A DNA stretch of 64,000 bases from Lingula anatina (taxonomy: Eukaryota; Brachiopoda; Lingulata; Lingulida; Lingulidae). The number at the start of each line of letters is the position of its first letter. Positions within the stretch are counted from its first letter, which is position 1. The DNA lies in contig NW_019775405.1 in NCBI RefSeq assembly GCF_001039355.2, positions 338,721 through 402,720 on the forward strand, written 5' to 3'. Shown here piece after piece: positions 1 to 10,516 of this stretch. The position numbers and the translations under genes are program-made. The notes under the pieces were generated by a model. That model had not been told where the DNA came from, searched no databases, and saw nothing but the letters and a program-made list of their open reading frames with translations.

Positions 1-687
1 TACCTTAATACTATAGCTTATAATTTTTACGATTACAGAAGTCGGTAGTTTTGGTTATGTATATGTTCATTGCTTATGATGATTTCTACGATGAGAGGAG
101 TCGTTAGGTTTGATTAATCTTTATATTAGCTTATTTTTTACGATTAGAGAAATCGTTAGGTTTGGTTACTTCATTATCATCTTATGATTTTTACGATTTT
201 TTGTTATTAGGACATATTCTGTTCTGTACACACCATATAATTTTTTTAAACCTTCTCTGCTTTTTTACACCATATATTATTGGTAAGGCAGCAGCAAAAA
301 TAAATACCGAAATTCAGAGTGTGAAGTTAAATGATCTTATACTGCACATGTATACTTCTTTCCTCCGGGGTAAACAGGAGCGAATGAACGTGAACCCTAA
401 CCTGCAAAGTAATCAATCTTTGCAATTTGTTAAAAATAAGTTCGTTTGAAACTGGGGTTTCCATGGCAGTGCCACGTGATGGGAGGCATGTATTTCTGTA
501 ATCACGCCATCTGAATATTTGCGAATGGCGTGAATTGATGCAGAGAGGCCCCTTTTCTCCTTGTATGAACAAATCACTGCATGAAAGGTTAAATTACGTA
601 TTCTACGACAGCCCTTGGAGAGATATTTAAAGAAAGCACTGATGGACATTGCATGTCTTTAGTGATGCTGCTCAGTTCTCACAGGGG
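1..687. repeat. left-edge non-coding DNA with degenerate tandem repeat
   Basis: No supportable gene. Bases of about 25-200 hold three or four diverged copies of a unit of roughly 52-57 bp, recognisable by a TTTTTACGAT start followed by a GTCGTTAGGTTTGGTTA-like core (near 26, 83, 135 and 187). The array is imperfect and cut by the window edge, so its full length is unknown. The remainder up to the start of the duplicated unit at 688 shows only short ORFs without recognisable protein features. Confidence 0.45.
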
Positions 688-1638
688 TCGCTATATCATG
701 CGATAGACCTTTATACAAAATAATAAATATATAAAAATAAATAATTTAAGGTATAACCTATCCAAAATCGTTGAGAATATGATCTTTCAATCCTTTTTGT
801 GTTACTCACGTCGTAGACATTGGTAAAATTAACCAACGAAGGTACTAAAACAAGTATATGGATAGTTATTCTGAGAAGCGTTTTGGGGATGGTTTACCTT
901 GGCGACTAAGGAAAATGTGTTGAAAACTCCATCAAAAAATACAGTTTTGCTATATAAAGGCCTTACACTTATCATGTGAATTTAATGAACGAAACAAGGG
1001 CGTAAATGGCTGCACCGGACGGGGACCACCGTCCAAAACAGAATTTTCCCGAAGGGAGGTCAGAGATGCCCACGTGTGCCACCAGTCGTTGACCTTCAGC
1101 GAGGCATTTTGCTGGCAATTACACCAGCTACTGCGTGATGACATGAAATATCCCAATAATGAATCGACAAGGGAATTCTCGCCGCCAATATTAAGTCTAG
1201 ATTATACAGGTAAAAACCTATACTTCGCCCCGGTTACAGGTACATTGTATACTACATAGGACAGGGATACGAGCGAGGGAGGACCTTTGTTATGGCAACA
1301 GAGAAAACGACTTATATGATATGACAAATGTGGCACATTTCATTACAGTAGGATTGGTTTTTGTGGACATCGGCGATATGAAATAATACTGTAAAACAAG
1401 AAAGGAGACTCGGAGAATGATGAATTACCTTTACGATGCACATGGCTATATTGCTTATTCTAAATGATTCATTTTGAACTAAAGACGTATATGATGAGAA
1501 TATAAGAAAACTTTTCCCTCAAACAACTGAAAATTATTGCCAGGCAAAGCATGCGCAGCAGATGTTGTTCCTGAACATCTAGAGGAAAAGTTAAACGCAT
1601 ACTGCGACTACATTTTGCTACTGTTAAGGTTTCTAAGT

Positions 1639-3165
1639 ATGTCTGCAAGTAAAACAATACTGAAGGATATCCATCGACTTGATTTCGATATCAACCTCTT
1701 TTGGAAGATTGGTGGTCCAATTCTTTTGTCGTTAGGAACACTGTTCAACATCCTAGTTTTCGTCACCATAGCGACCAGGTCAGCTCATCGCACCGCCATC
1801 GGAGCCTACCTTGGCGCCATAGCACTGTTCGATGTGATGGTTCTGTGGTATAGTGTCTTCCGGATAGTTTTGTATGTGTTTCACTTCTTAGACATCAGAG
1901 CATTTGATGCCGTTTTCTGCCAGTTTCAAATCTTCTCTTTATTCACCAGTCAAAATGCAGTAACATGGCTTTTGGTTGCTGCCATTTTTGATCGCTTTGC
2001 TGTTGTCTGCTTCCCAGCACGTGCTGCTGAGTGCTGTAACTTTGGTCGTTCCGGACGGTTGATATTCTTAATTTTTGTCGTGAGCGGGTTGCTAAGCATG
2101 CACACGTTCTGGACAAGGGGTACACCTTATAAACAAAATGACTTACTGCCCATAAACGGAACGGATCCAATTATCACCGAAACCGCCCAAGAGACATTTT
2201 GTGGATACACAAGTGTGGAGGCGGAACACTTTTGGAAGTCTACCCTACCAATATGTCTTCTCTTCACACAATTCATCATGCCTTTCTCCATAGTAGTAGT
2301 TCTAACTCATTTTATCCTTCGTTCCTTGATCTACCAAATGAAGGTCCGACCCCGCCTTAGTCTCACCCGTAAGGGAAGCCTGCAAAGCAGCAGTTTTCCC
2401 GGGAGTTTCAGTGGCAGCATTTCATCAACGGACTATCAGCAGCTTGTGCAGCACCAGAATTACATGAAGCGGATCACAAGAATGACCATCATCATCGCCA
2501 TCTTGTCCTTCCTCCTGCAGGGTCCTTGGGTGACATACTTCATCCTCACGGAGACGTACCCTGAAGATACTGTATTTCTGGACTCTAACGCTTCCATCGT
2601 CCTCCTTTGTGGATACAGCGGCAACGCCTTGAAACTCATCGTTTATTGCCTCATCAGCGAAAAGTTTCGGAAGGACGTCAAGGGCACCTTGACCTGCACG
2701 TGCTTTGGGGTGAAGGTTGACCCCACCAGTCCACGAGGGAGCATCATGGGGGTCTACTCCAAAATGCGCGGGAGCCTGCGCAATCGCAAGTACAGACACT
2801 CCATGAGGTCCGTGGAGTCTATGTCCAAAGGGATCCAGACCAACGAAACGGACATCGAGGAGTGGATCAGAGCCTCCCGTGGGGCCAAAAAGGTGGTCAA
2901 AGAGGACACGTACGACCCCACTCTGGGGGAGGACGGGGAGACTTGGATGAACCTCCCCGTGAGAACGGTGAACATGATGACCAGCTACTGGAACATGGAC
3001 CCAAACACCGAGTGCCACTTCTGCAGGAAGATCACAGAGAAGTGCGTCAAGGCGCCGGACAAGGACAGACTGGATGTCTATAATAATTCCTGTGAATGTC
3101 TCCGGTGTCCAACCTCCGAGGACGAGGAGGTGGAGGAGGAGGAAACTGGCGAAAAGAAATCGTGA
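1639..3165 (+). CDS. class A (rhodopsin-like) GPCR, orphan, copy 1
   Basis: Intronless receptor of 508 residues. The frame is open from 1537, but the first ATG is at 1639 (MSASKT), which I take as the start. Seven hydrophobic spans follow the class A pattern: Asn37 in TM1, Asp65 in TM2, a Cys94-Cys188 pair fit for the TM3-ECL2 disulfide, and DRF (118-120) in place of DRY. TM7 has NALKLIVY (from 329) in place of NPxxY. An N-glycosylation site NGT lies at about 173 in the second extracellular loop. The third inner loop (about 233-283) is Ser/Arg-rich. The long tail (about 345-508) has many Cys and an acidic end. The fold resembles invertebrate neuropeptide receptors, but I cannot name the ligand. 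It presumably couples G proteins at the plasma membrane. A near-identical copy lies at 6443-7969, differing at only four residues. Confidence 0.9.
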   Translation: MSASKTILKDIHRLDFDINLFWKIGGPILLSLGTLFNILVFVTIATRSAHRTAIGAYLGAIALFDVMVLWYSVFRIVLYVFHFLDIRAFDAVFCQFQIFSLFTSQNAVTWLLVAAIFDRFAVVCFPARAAECCNFGRSGRLIFLIFVVSGLLSMHTFWTRGTPYKQNDLLPINGTDPIITETAQETFCGYTSVEAEHFWKSTLPICLLFTQFIMPFSIVVVLTHFILRSLIYQMKVRPRLSLTRKGSLQSSSFPGSFSGSISSTDYQQLVQHQNYMKRITRMTIIIAILSFLLQGPWVTYFILTETYPEDTVFLDSNASIVLLCGYSGNALKLIVYCLISEKFRKDVKGTLTCTCFGVKVDPTSPRGSIMGVYSKMRGSLRNRKYRHSMRSVESMSKGIQTNETDIEEWIRASRGAKKVVKEDTYDPTLGEDGETWMNLPVRTVNMMTSYWNMDPNTECHFCRKITEKCVKAPDKDRLDVYNNSCECLRCPTSEDEEVEEEETGEKKS

Positions 3166-3908
3166 AAATTTGGAACCAGATATCAGTGATTTAACAATAC
3201 ATTTTACACAACATAATTTTCAGAAGACGATGATTTTGAAGCAGAGACATAGCTATAAAAGACTTCAGTTTTTCAATGTCTCCAAATGTAATAATTATCT
3301 GAAGAAAAAACATCATGCTCAGTTAAGAGAGATTTCATCTTTCATGGAAAGCTTCATTGTACAAGTTAAAAGCTTGCATAGTGAAAATAAAATAAGTAAA
3401 ATCTCAAAAAGGTGCGTAAGTGACGTAGTACTTTTCTCAGAGAGCATGCAGCTGTGAAACGATGCTTTGCAAACTTTTCCAAGGCGTCCAATCCTTCGCA
3501 AATAATGATGCAGAAGAATATACCTAAAGCGATATGATTTTTCTTCTTTTTGAGTTTAACTAGCTGGCTTCTGGTACCCAGTACACATAGATAGACCATG
3601 GGCAGTATGAGTTAATGTTTCGCACAGTTACTCAGAAACTCTTGGTGTCTATGCTTTATATTGTAGCAGTCAATATCAGGTCATATCAGGGTATTGATTA
3701 AACGCGTAACCAGTGATTAAACCAGCAGAGTTACCTAGTAATCACGTCAAGCACAGTGCCTGTGGGGGTGTAAGTGGTTGTTATTCAATGGGAATGTTTG
3801 TTGGTGCCAACCCAGAATATGTCATGATCATACCAATACAATTTTTTTTTTTTTTTTTTTGAGTAAGGACAAATTAAAAACCGCGCCCACAAAAAATTAA
3901 AACCTTTG

Positions 3909-3986
<78 letters not shown>

Positions 3987-5347
3987 AATAAATAATAAAA
4001 TAAATGAATAAATAAATAAATGGAAAAAAGTGGTATGTGGGTAAGTGTGGTGCTCTGAACGAGGCTGGCAATATTTGAAGTACATTTTCATATTTTCCGA
4101 CTACCCCAAAATTTTTAACTCAGACTGGATCTAAGTTTTAATTTATAACGCGCTTGTCACTATAGTGCTTCTTAAGGTATATAAGTAAACTATATGTGCC
4201 TATGTGTGGAAATTCTATGGGTTACTAGCCTAAGAATGGATGGTGCAACTTGTCCTGGTGGGTAACGAAGATGCCAAAAAATTTAGAAAATGAAAAAAAT
4301 AATAATAAATTGATAAAATCAAATAGAAAAAATTAAAAGATTTAAAAACATGTCGATTACATCTCTTAAGAAAAGATCAGATACTGCAGTATCAGTAGGG
4401 CCTACATCTGTGTTTTTTCGGGATCCAAACACTGACACTGACAGGTTATTTAGAAGGAAGGAGATGGGGGAGGGGGTGCAGGCTGAAAGGGAAAAGATAT
4501 TTTTGCAAAGAAAAATAGGCCTATCAGACAATTAATTGTTCTATTATCTGATTATTTTCAAGTCGGTTAGTTGTCCGAGGTGTTGTTTATTGCATCCTAA
4601 GTTGACCCGAAGCACACATATTAGTTTTGCTCGGCCTATTCTAGGACCAAATCTCCTTTTCCATTGTGTCTTGAATTTTATACACGATGGATCAGACCTT
4701 CTTGGATAGGTCAAGCAAGCCGGATCACGCGACTGTTGTCAAGTAAATTCAACACGCATTGGCACGGTCCCTAAAGACTGAGATCATGAATAAATTAAGA
4801 CACAGAACAACAGTAATCAGGAGTGTGTAGACATATCATGGTCAGCCCAGGAGTCTTGTAACTCCTGACTTTATGAAGCTGTAGAAATATTGATCTCAAC
4901 TTGTATATTGTTGTATTACGGCACAGAACAGTGTACCCGTTGTTTCATTTCTGTTAGAATCGTTTGTTAAAACGGCAGATAGATTGTTTTAAGTAGGCTA
5001 TTTATATTTTCTCTCACTTGTTTCATTGACTAATTCATTAGGCCTACTTAATGTGCTTTATTAATCACCCTAATCTTATTTATTTTTTAACTTTTTTGTG
5101 TCTAGGCCCTATTCTTTCTTTGGTTGTCGCTTATTTGTAGCTTTAGTGATGATTAATTAAAAAGGCTAGTCCTATAGCCTATATGTTCGCATGGACGTAG
5201 GCCTACCTATTTGAAAATAAGATAAAGTGATCGAATCACATTAATTAACAGTGTACCTGTAGCAATGAGTTTACTTAAAATCACGAGGCAAAATAACCCA
5301 AAATAACCTTACATCTACTGGTATGTGAATATAAATGTATTTTACTG

Positions 5348-5398
<51 letters not shown>

Positions 5399-5493
5399 TT
5401 GTTTGTTTGTTTGTTTGTAGTTTTCGCTCATCAACCCGGTTAGTGTTGAAGAAAACAATTTTCTATATAATGTCAGGACTAGACGAGTTACAA
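3166..5493. other. 3' flank of receptor copy 1, non-coding
   Basis: No gene seen. The block holds a T tract (3842-3860), a poly-A then (AAT)n then (AAAT)n tract (about 3913-4020), and a (TTTA)n-(TTTG)n tract (about 5348-5418). The 70-residue frames near 4319-4535 lie on both strands of the same AT-rich stretch and show no protein features. The whole stretch recurs downstream of copy 2. Confidence 0.7.
5348..5418. repeat. (TTTA)n-(TTTG)n microsatellite
   Basis: Runs of TTTA followed by TTTG. The equivalent tract in copy 2 (about 10182-10233) is shorter, so the two copies differ in repeat number. Confidence 0.9.
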
Positions 5494-5494
5494 N
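5494..5494. other. single N at the duplication junction
   Basis: One ambiguous base separates the end of copy 1 from the start of copy 2. It marks an unresolved assembly join rather than a biological site. Confidence 0.9.
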
Positions 5495-5495
5495 T

Positions 5496-8400
5496 TCGCT
5501 ATATCATGCCATAGACCTTTATACAAAATAATAAATATATAAAAAATAATTCAAGGTATAACTATCCAAAATCGTTGAGAATTTGATCTTTCAATCCGTT
5601 TTGTGTTACTCACGTCGTAGAGATTGATAAAATTAACCAATGAAGGCACTAAAACAAGTTTATGGATAGTAATTCTGAGAAGCGTTTGGGGCATGGTTTA
5701 CCTTGGCGACTAAGGAAAATGTGTTGAAAACTCCATCAAAAAATACAATTTTGCTATATAAAGGCCTTACACTTATCATGTGAATTAAACGAACGAAACA
5801 AGGGCGTAAATGGCTGCACCGGACGGGGACCACCGACCAAAACAGAATTTTCCCGAAGGGAGGTCAGAGATGCCCACGTGTGCCACATGTCGTTGACCTT
5901 CAGCGAGGCATTTTGCTGGCAATTACACCAGCTACTGCGTGATGACATGAAATATCCCAATAATGAATCGACAAGGGAATTCACGCCGCCAATATTAAGT
6001 CTAGATTATACAGGTAAAAACCTATACTTCGCCCCGGTTACAGGTACATTGTATACTACATAGGACAGGGATACGAGCGAGGGAGGACCTTTGTTATGGC
6101 AACAGAGAAAACGACTTATATGATATGACAAATGTGGCACATTTCATTACAGTAGGGTTGGTTTTTGTGAACATCGGCGATGTGAAATAATACTGTAAAA
6201 CAAGGACGGACACTCGGAGAATGACGAATTACCTTTACGATGCACATGGCTATACTGCTTATTCTAAATGATTCATTTTAAACTAAAGACGGCTATGATG
6301 TGAATATAAGAAAACTTTCCCCTCAAACAACTGAAAATTATTGCCAGGCAAAGCATGCACAGCAGATTTTGTTCTTGAACATCTAGAGGAAAAGTTCAAC
6401 GCATACTGCGACTACATTTTGCTACTGTTAAGGATTCTAAATATGTCTGTAAGTAAAACAATACTGAAGGACATCCATCGACTTGATTTCGATATCAACC
6501 TCTTTTGGAAGATTGGTGGTCCAATTCTTTTGTCGTTAGGAACACTGTTCAACATTCTAGTCTTCGTCACCATAGCGACCAGGTCAGCTCATCGCACCGC
6601 CATTGGAGCCTACCTTGGCGCCATAGCACTGTTCGATGTGATGGTTCTGTGGTATAGTGTCTTCCGGATAGTTTTGTTTGTGTTTCACTTCCTAGACATC
6701 AGAGCATTTGATGCCGTTTTCTGCCAGTTTCAAATCTTCTCTTTATTCACCAGTCAAAATGCAGTAACATGGCTTTTGGTTGCTGCCATTTTTGATCGCT
6801 TTGCTGTTGTCTGCTTCCCAGCACGTTCTGCTGAGTGCTGTAACTTTGGGCGCTCCGGACGGTTGATATTCTTAATTTTTGTTGTGAGCGGGTTGCTAAG
6901 CATGCACACGTTCTGGACAAGGGGTACACCTTATAAACAAAATGACTTACTGCCCATAAACGGAACGGATCCAATCATCACCGAAACCGCCCAAGAGACA
7001 TTTTGTGGATACACAAGTGTGGAGGCAGAACACTTTTGGAAGTCTACCCTACCAATATGTCTTCTCTTCACACAATTCATCATGCCTTTCTCCATAGTAG
7101 TAGTTCTAACTCATTTCATCCTTCGTTCCTTGATATACCAAATGAAGGTCCGACCCCGCCTTAGTCTCACCCGTAAGGGAAGCCTGCAAAGCAGCAGTTT
7201 TCCCGGGAGTTTCAGTGGCAGCATTTCGTCGACGGACTATCAGCAGCTTGTGCAACACCAGAATTACATGAAGCGGATCACAAGAATGACCATCATCATC
7301 GCCATCTTGTCCTTCCTCCTGCAGGGTCCTTGGGTGACATACTTCATCCTCACGGAGACGTACCCTGAAGATACTGTATTTCTGGACTCTAACGCTTCCA
7401 TCGTCCTCCTTTGTGGATACAGCGGCAACGCCTTGAAACTCATCGTTTATTGCCTCATCAGCGAAAAGTTTCGGAAGGACGTCAAGGGCACTTTGACCTG
7501 CACGTGCTTTGGGGTGAAGGTTGACCCCACCAGTCCACGAGGGAGCATCATGGGGGTCTACTCCAAAATGCGCGGGAGCCTGCGCAATCGCAAGTACAGA
7601 CACTCCATGAGGTCAGTGGAGTCCATGTCCAAAGGGATCCAGACCAACGAAACGGACATCGAGGAGTGGATCAGAGCCTCCCGTGGGGCCAAAAAGGTGG
7701 TCAAAGAGGACACGTACGACCCCACTCTGGGGGAGGACGGGGAGACTTGGATGAGCCTCCCCGTGAGGACGGTGAACATGATGACCAGCTACTGGAACAT
7801 GGATCCAAACACCGAGTGCCACTTCTGCAGGAAGATCACGGAGAAGTGCGTCAAGGCGCCGGACAAGGACAGACTGGATGTCTATAATAATTCCTGTGAA
7901 TGTCTCCGGTGTCCAACCTCCGAGGACGAGGAGGTGGAGGAGGAGGAAACTGGCGAAAAGAAATCATGAAAATTTGGAACCAGATATCAGTGATTTAACA
8001 ATACATTTTACAATACATTATTTTCAGAAGACAATGATTCTGAAGCAGCAGACAAAAAGGTTGAAATCACACACTCCGCTCCATAGCTATTAAAGACTTC
8101 AGTTTTCAATGTCTCCAAATGTAATAATTATCGGAAGAAAAAACATCATGATCAGTTAAGAGTGACTTCATCTTTCATGGAAAGCTTCATTGTACAAGTA
8201 CGAGATAAAAGCTTGCATAGTGAAAATAAAATAATTAAAATCTCAAACGGGTGCGTAAGTGACGTAATACTTTTCTCAGAGAGCATGCAGCTGTGAAACG
8301 ATGCTTTGCAAACTTTTCCAACGCGTCCAATCCTTCGCAAATAACGATACAGAAGAATATACCTAAAGCGATATGATTTTTCTTCTTCTTGAGTTTAACT

Positions 8401-8817
8401 AGCTGGCTTCTGGTACCCAGTACACATAAATAGAACATGGACAGTATGAGTTAATGTTTCGTTCAGTTACTCAGAAACTCTTGGTGTCTATGCTTTATAT
8501 CAGCAGTAGCAGTCAATATCAGGTCATATCAGGGTATTGATTAAACGCGCAACCAGTGATTAAACCAGCAGAGTTACCTAGTAATCACGTCAAGCACAGT
8601 GCCTGTGGGGGTGTAGATGGTTGTTATTCATTGGTAATGTTTGTTGGTGCCAACCCAGAATATGTCATGATCATACCAATACAATTTTTTTGAGTAAGGA
8701 CAAATTAAAAACCGCGCCCACAAGACATTCAAACCTCTGGTTGCAAAATAATAATAATAATAATAACAATAAAATAAATAAATAAATAAATAATAAATAA
8801 ATAAAATAAATAAAAAA

Positions 8818-8852
<35 letters not shown>

Positions 8853-10178
8853 ATGGAAAAAAGTGGTATGTGGGTAAGTGTGGTGCTCTGAACGAGGCTG
8901 GCAATATTTGAAGTACATTTTCCGACTACCCCAAAATTTTTAACTCAGACTGGATCTAAGTTTTAATTTATAACGCGCTTGTCACTACAGTGCTTCTTAA
9001 GGTATATACTAGTAAGTAAACTATATGTGCCTATGTGTGGAAATTCTATGGGTTACTAGCCTAAGAATGGATGGTGCAACTTGTCCTGGTGGGTAACGAA
9101 GATGCCAAAAAATTTAGAAAATGAAAAAAATAATAATAAATTGATAAAATCAAATAGAAAAAATTAAAAGATTTAAAAACATGTCGATTACATCTCTTAA
9201 GAAAAGATCAGATACTGCAGTATCAGTAGTCCCTACATCTGTGTTTTGTCGGGATCCAAACACTGACACTGACAGGTTATTTAGAAGGAAGGAGATGGGG
9301 GAGGGGGTGCAGGCTGAAAGGGAAAAGATATTTTTGCAAAGAAAAATACGCCTATCAGACAATTAATTGTTCTATTATCTGATTATTTTCAAGTCGGTTA
9401 GTTGTCCGAGGTGTTGTTTATTGCATCCTAAGTTGACCCGAAGCACACATATTAGTTTTGCTCGGCCTATTCTAGGACCAAATCTCCTTTTCCATTGTGT
9501 CTTGAATTTTATACACGATGGATCAGACCTTCTTGGAGAGGTCAAGCAAGCCGGATCACGCGACGGTTGTCAAGTAAATTCAACACGCATTTGCACGGTC
9601 CCTAAAGACTGAGATCATGAATAAATTAAGACACAGAACAACAGTAATCAGGAGTGTGTAGACATATCATGGTCAGCCCAGGAGTCTTGTAACTCCTGAC
9701 TTAATGAAGCTGTAGAAATATTGATCTCAACTTGTATATTGTTGTATTACGGCACAGAACAGTTTACCAGTTGTTTAATTTCTGTTAGAATCGTTTGTGA
9801 AAACGGCAGATAGATTGTTTTAAGTAGGCTATTTATATTTTCTCTCACTTGTTTCATTGACTAATTCATTAGGCCTACTTAATGTGCTTTATTAATCACC
9901 CTAATCTTATTTATTTTTTAACTTTTTTGTGTCTAGGCCCTATTCTTTCTTTGGTTGTCGCTTATTTGTAGCTTTAGTGATGATTAATTAAAAAGGCTAG
10001 GCCTATAGCCTATATGTTCGCATGGACGTAGGCCTACCTATTTGAAAATAAGATAAAGTGATCGAATCACATTAATTAACAGTGTACCTGTAGCAATGAG
10101 TTTACTTAAAATCACGAGGCAAAATAACCCAAAATAACCTTACATCTACTGGTATGTGAATATAAATGTATTTTACTG

Positions 10179-10221
<43 letters not shown>

Positions 10222-10308
10222 TTGTTTGTTTGTAGTTTTCGCTCATCAACCCGGTTAGTGTTGAAGAAAACAATTTTCTATATAATGTCAGGACTAGACG
10301 AGTTACAA
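5496..10308. repeat. tandem 4.8 kb duplication, copy 2
   Basis: Second copy of the 688-5493 unit. It begins at the same TCGCTATATCATG and ends at the same GAGTTACAA, after which unique sequence leads into CEP41. Similarity extends evenly through coding and non-coding DNA. This is what recent segmental duplication or allelic copies would give; a retroposed gene would not. Confidence 0.95.
6443..7969 (+). CDS. class A (rhodopsin-like) GPCR, orphan, copy 2
   Basis: Intronless 508-residue receptor, almost identical to the gene at 1639-3165. The start is the first ATG (MSVSKT); the frame is open upstream from 6341 without an earlier ATG. Reading both proteins I find four differences: Ala3 to Val, Tyr79 to Phe, Ala129 to Ser and Asn438 to Ser. 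All are mild and none hits a conserved class A position. TM1 Asn, TM2 Asp, DRF, the extracellular Cys pair and the Cys-rich acidic tail are all kept. Both copies are therefore intact. Whether they are two genes or two alleles cannot be told from this sequence. Confidence 0.88.
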   Translation: MSVSKTILKDIHRLDFDINLFWKIGGPILLSLGTLFNILVFVTIATRSAHRTAIGAYLGAIALFDVMVLWYSVFRIVLFVFHFLDIRAFDAVFCQFQIFSLFTSQNAVTWLLVAAIFDRFAVVCFPARSAECCNFGRSGRLIFLIFVVSGLLSMHTFWTRGTPYKQNDLLPINGTDPIITETAQETFCGYTSVEAEHFWKSTLPICLLFTQFIMPFSIVVVLTHFILRSLIYQMKVRPRLSLTRKGSLQSSSFPGSFSGSISSTDYQQLVQHQNYMKRITRMTIIIAILSFLLQGPWVTYFILTETYPEDTVFLDSNASIVLLCGYSGNALKLIVYCLISEKFRKDVKGTLTCTCFGVKVDPTSPRGSIMGVYSKMRGSLRNRKYRHSMRSVESMSKGIQTNETDIEEWIRASRGAKKVVKEDTYDPTLGEDGETWMSLPVRTVNMMTSYWNMDPNTECHFCRKITEKCVKAPDKDRLDVYNNSCECLRCPTSEDEEVEEEETGEKKS

Positions 10309-10475
10309 AATAAACATGAAAGACATATATTTTTAAAACAAGATTACAACACTACATCTTTATCTTACTTTAATGTTAAATCTAGTGCAGTAACGACAAA
10401 CCACTGCAGTAGCGTCTTTACGTCGCGCTGCTTATGCTATTTTACGCGCGTTATAGTGAACCTCAAGGTATAGTA
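7970..10475. other. 3' flank of receptor copy 2, non-coding
   Basis: Counterpart of 3166-5493, with microsatellites at about 8748-8853 (AAT/AAAT) and about 10182-10233 (TTTA/TTTG). The last 200 bp (10309-10475) are unique and become CpG-rich toward the CEP41 start. No gene seen. Confidence 0.7.
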
Positions 10476-10487
10476 CGCATGCGCGCT
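10476..10487. promoter_or_regulatory. NRF1-like palindrome in the CEP41 promoter
   Basis: CGCATGCGCG lies about 30 bp upstream of the CEP41 start codon in a locally CpG-rich stretch. It is close to the NRF1 consensus GCGCATGCGC, with one mismatch. A short CpG-rich promoter of the housekeeping type is inferred; no TATA box is evident. Confidence 0.4.
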
Positions 10488-10516
10488 TTGGAATTTTTAC
10501 CTGTAACGACAACAAC

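Larger units (their letters stand above)
688..5493. repeat. tandem 4.8 kb duplication, copy 1
   Basis: This 4806-bp block is repeated almost base for base at 5496-10308, including the receptor gene, about 950 bp of upstream DNA and about 2.3 kb downstream. Differences are scattered substitutions plus length changes in simple repeats; for example, the poly-A/AAT/AAAT tract near 3913-4020 is shorter in copy 2. Copy 1 ends at GAGTTACAA directly before a single N at 5494. The same GAGTTACAA in copy 2 runs on into unique sequence. Confidence 0.95.

Noticed and set aside
1537-1638. N-terminal extension of the receptor frame (and 6341-6442 in copy 2)
   Set aside because: The open frame begins with TTG, not ATG. 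The first ATG is at 1639/6443 and gives a normal class A receptor.
2425-3018. 197-residue frame antisense to receptor copy 1 (similar at 7106-7603)
   Set aside because: A mirror of the GC-richer coding strand, Pro/His/Val-rich with no domain; a shadow frame.
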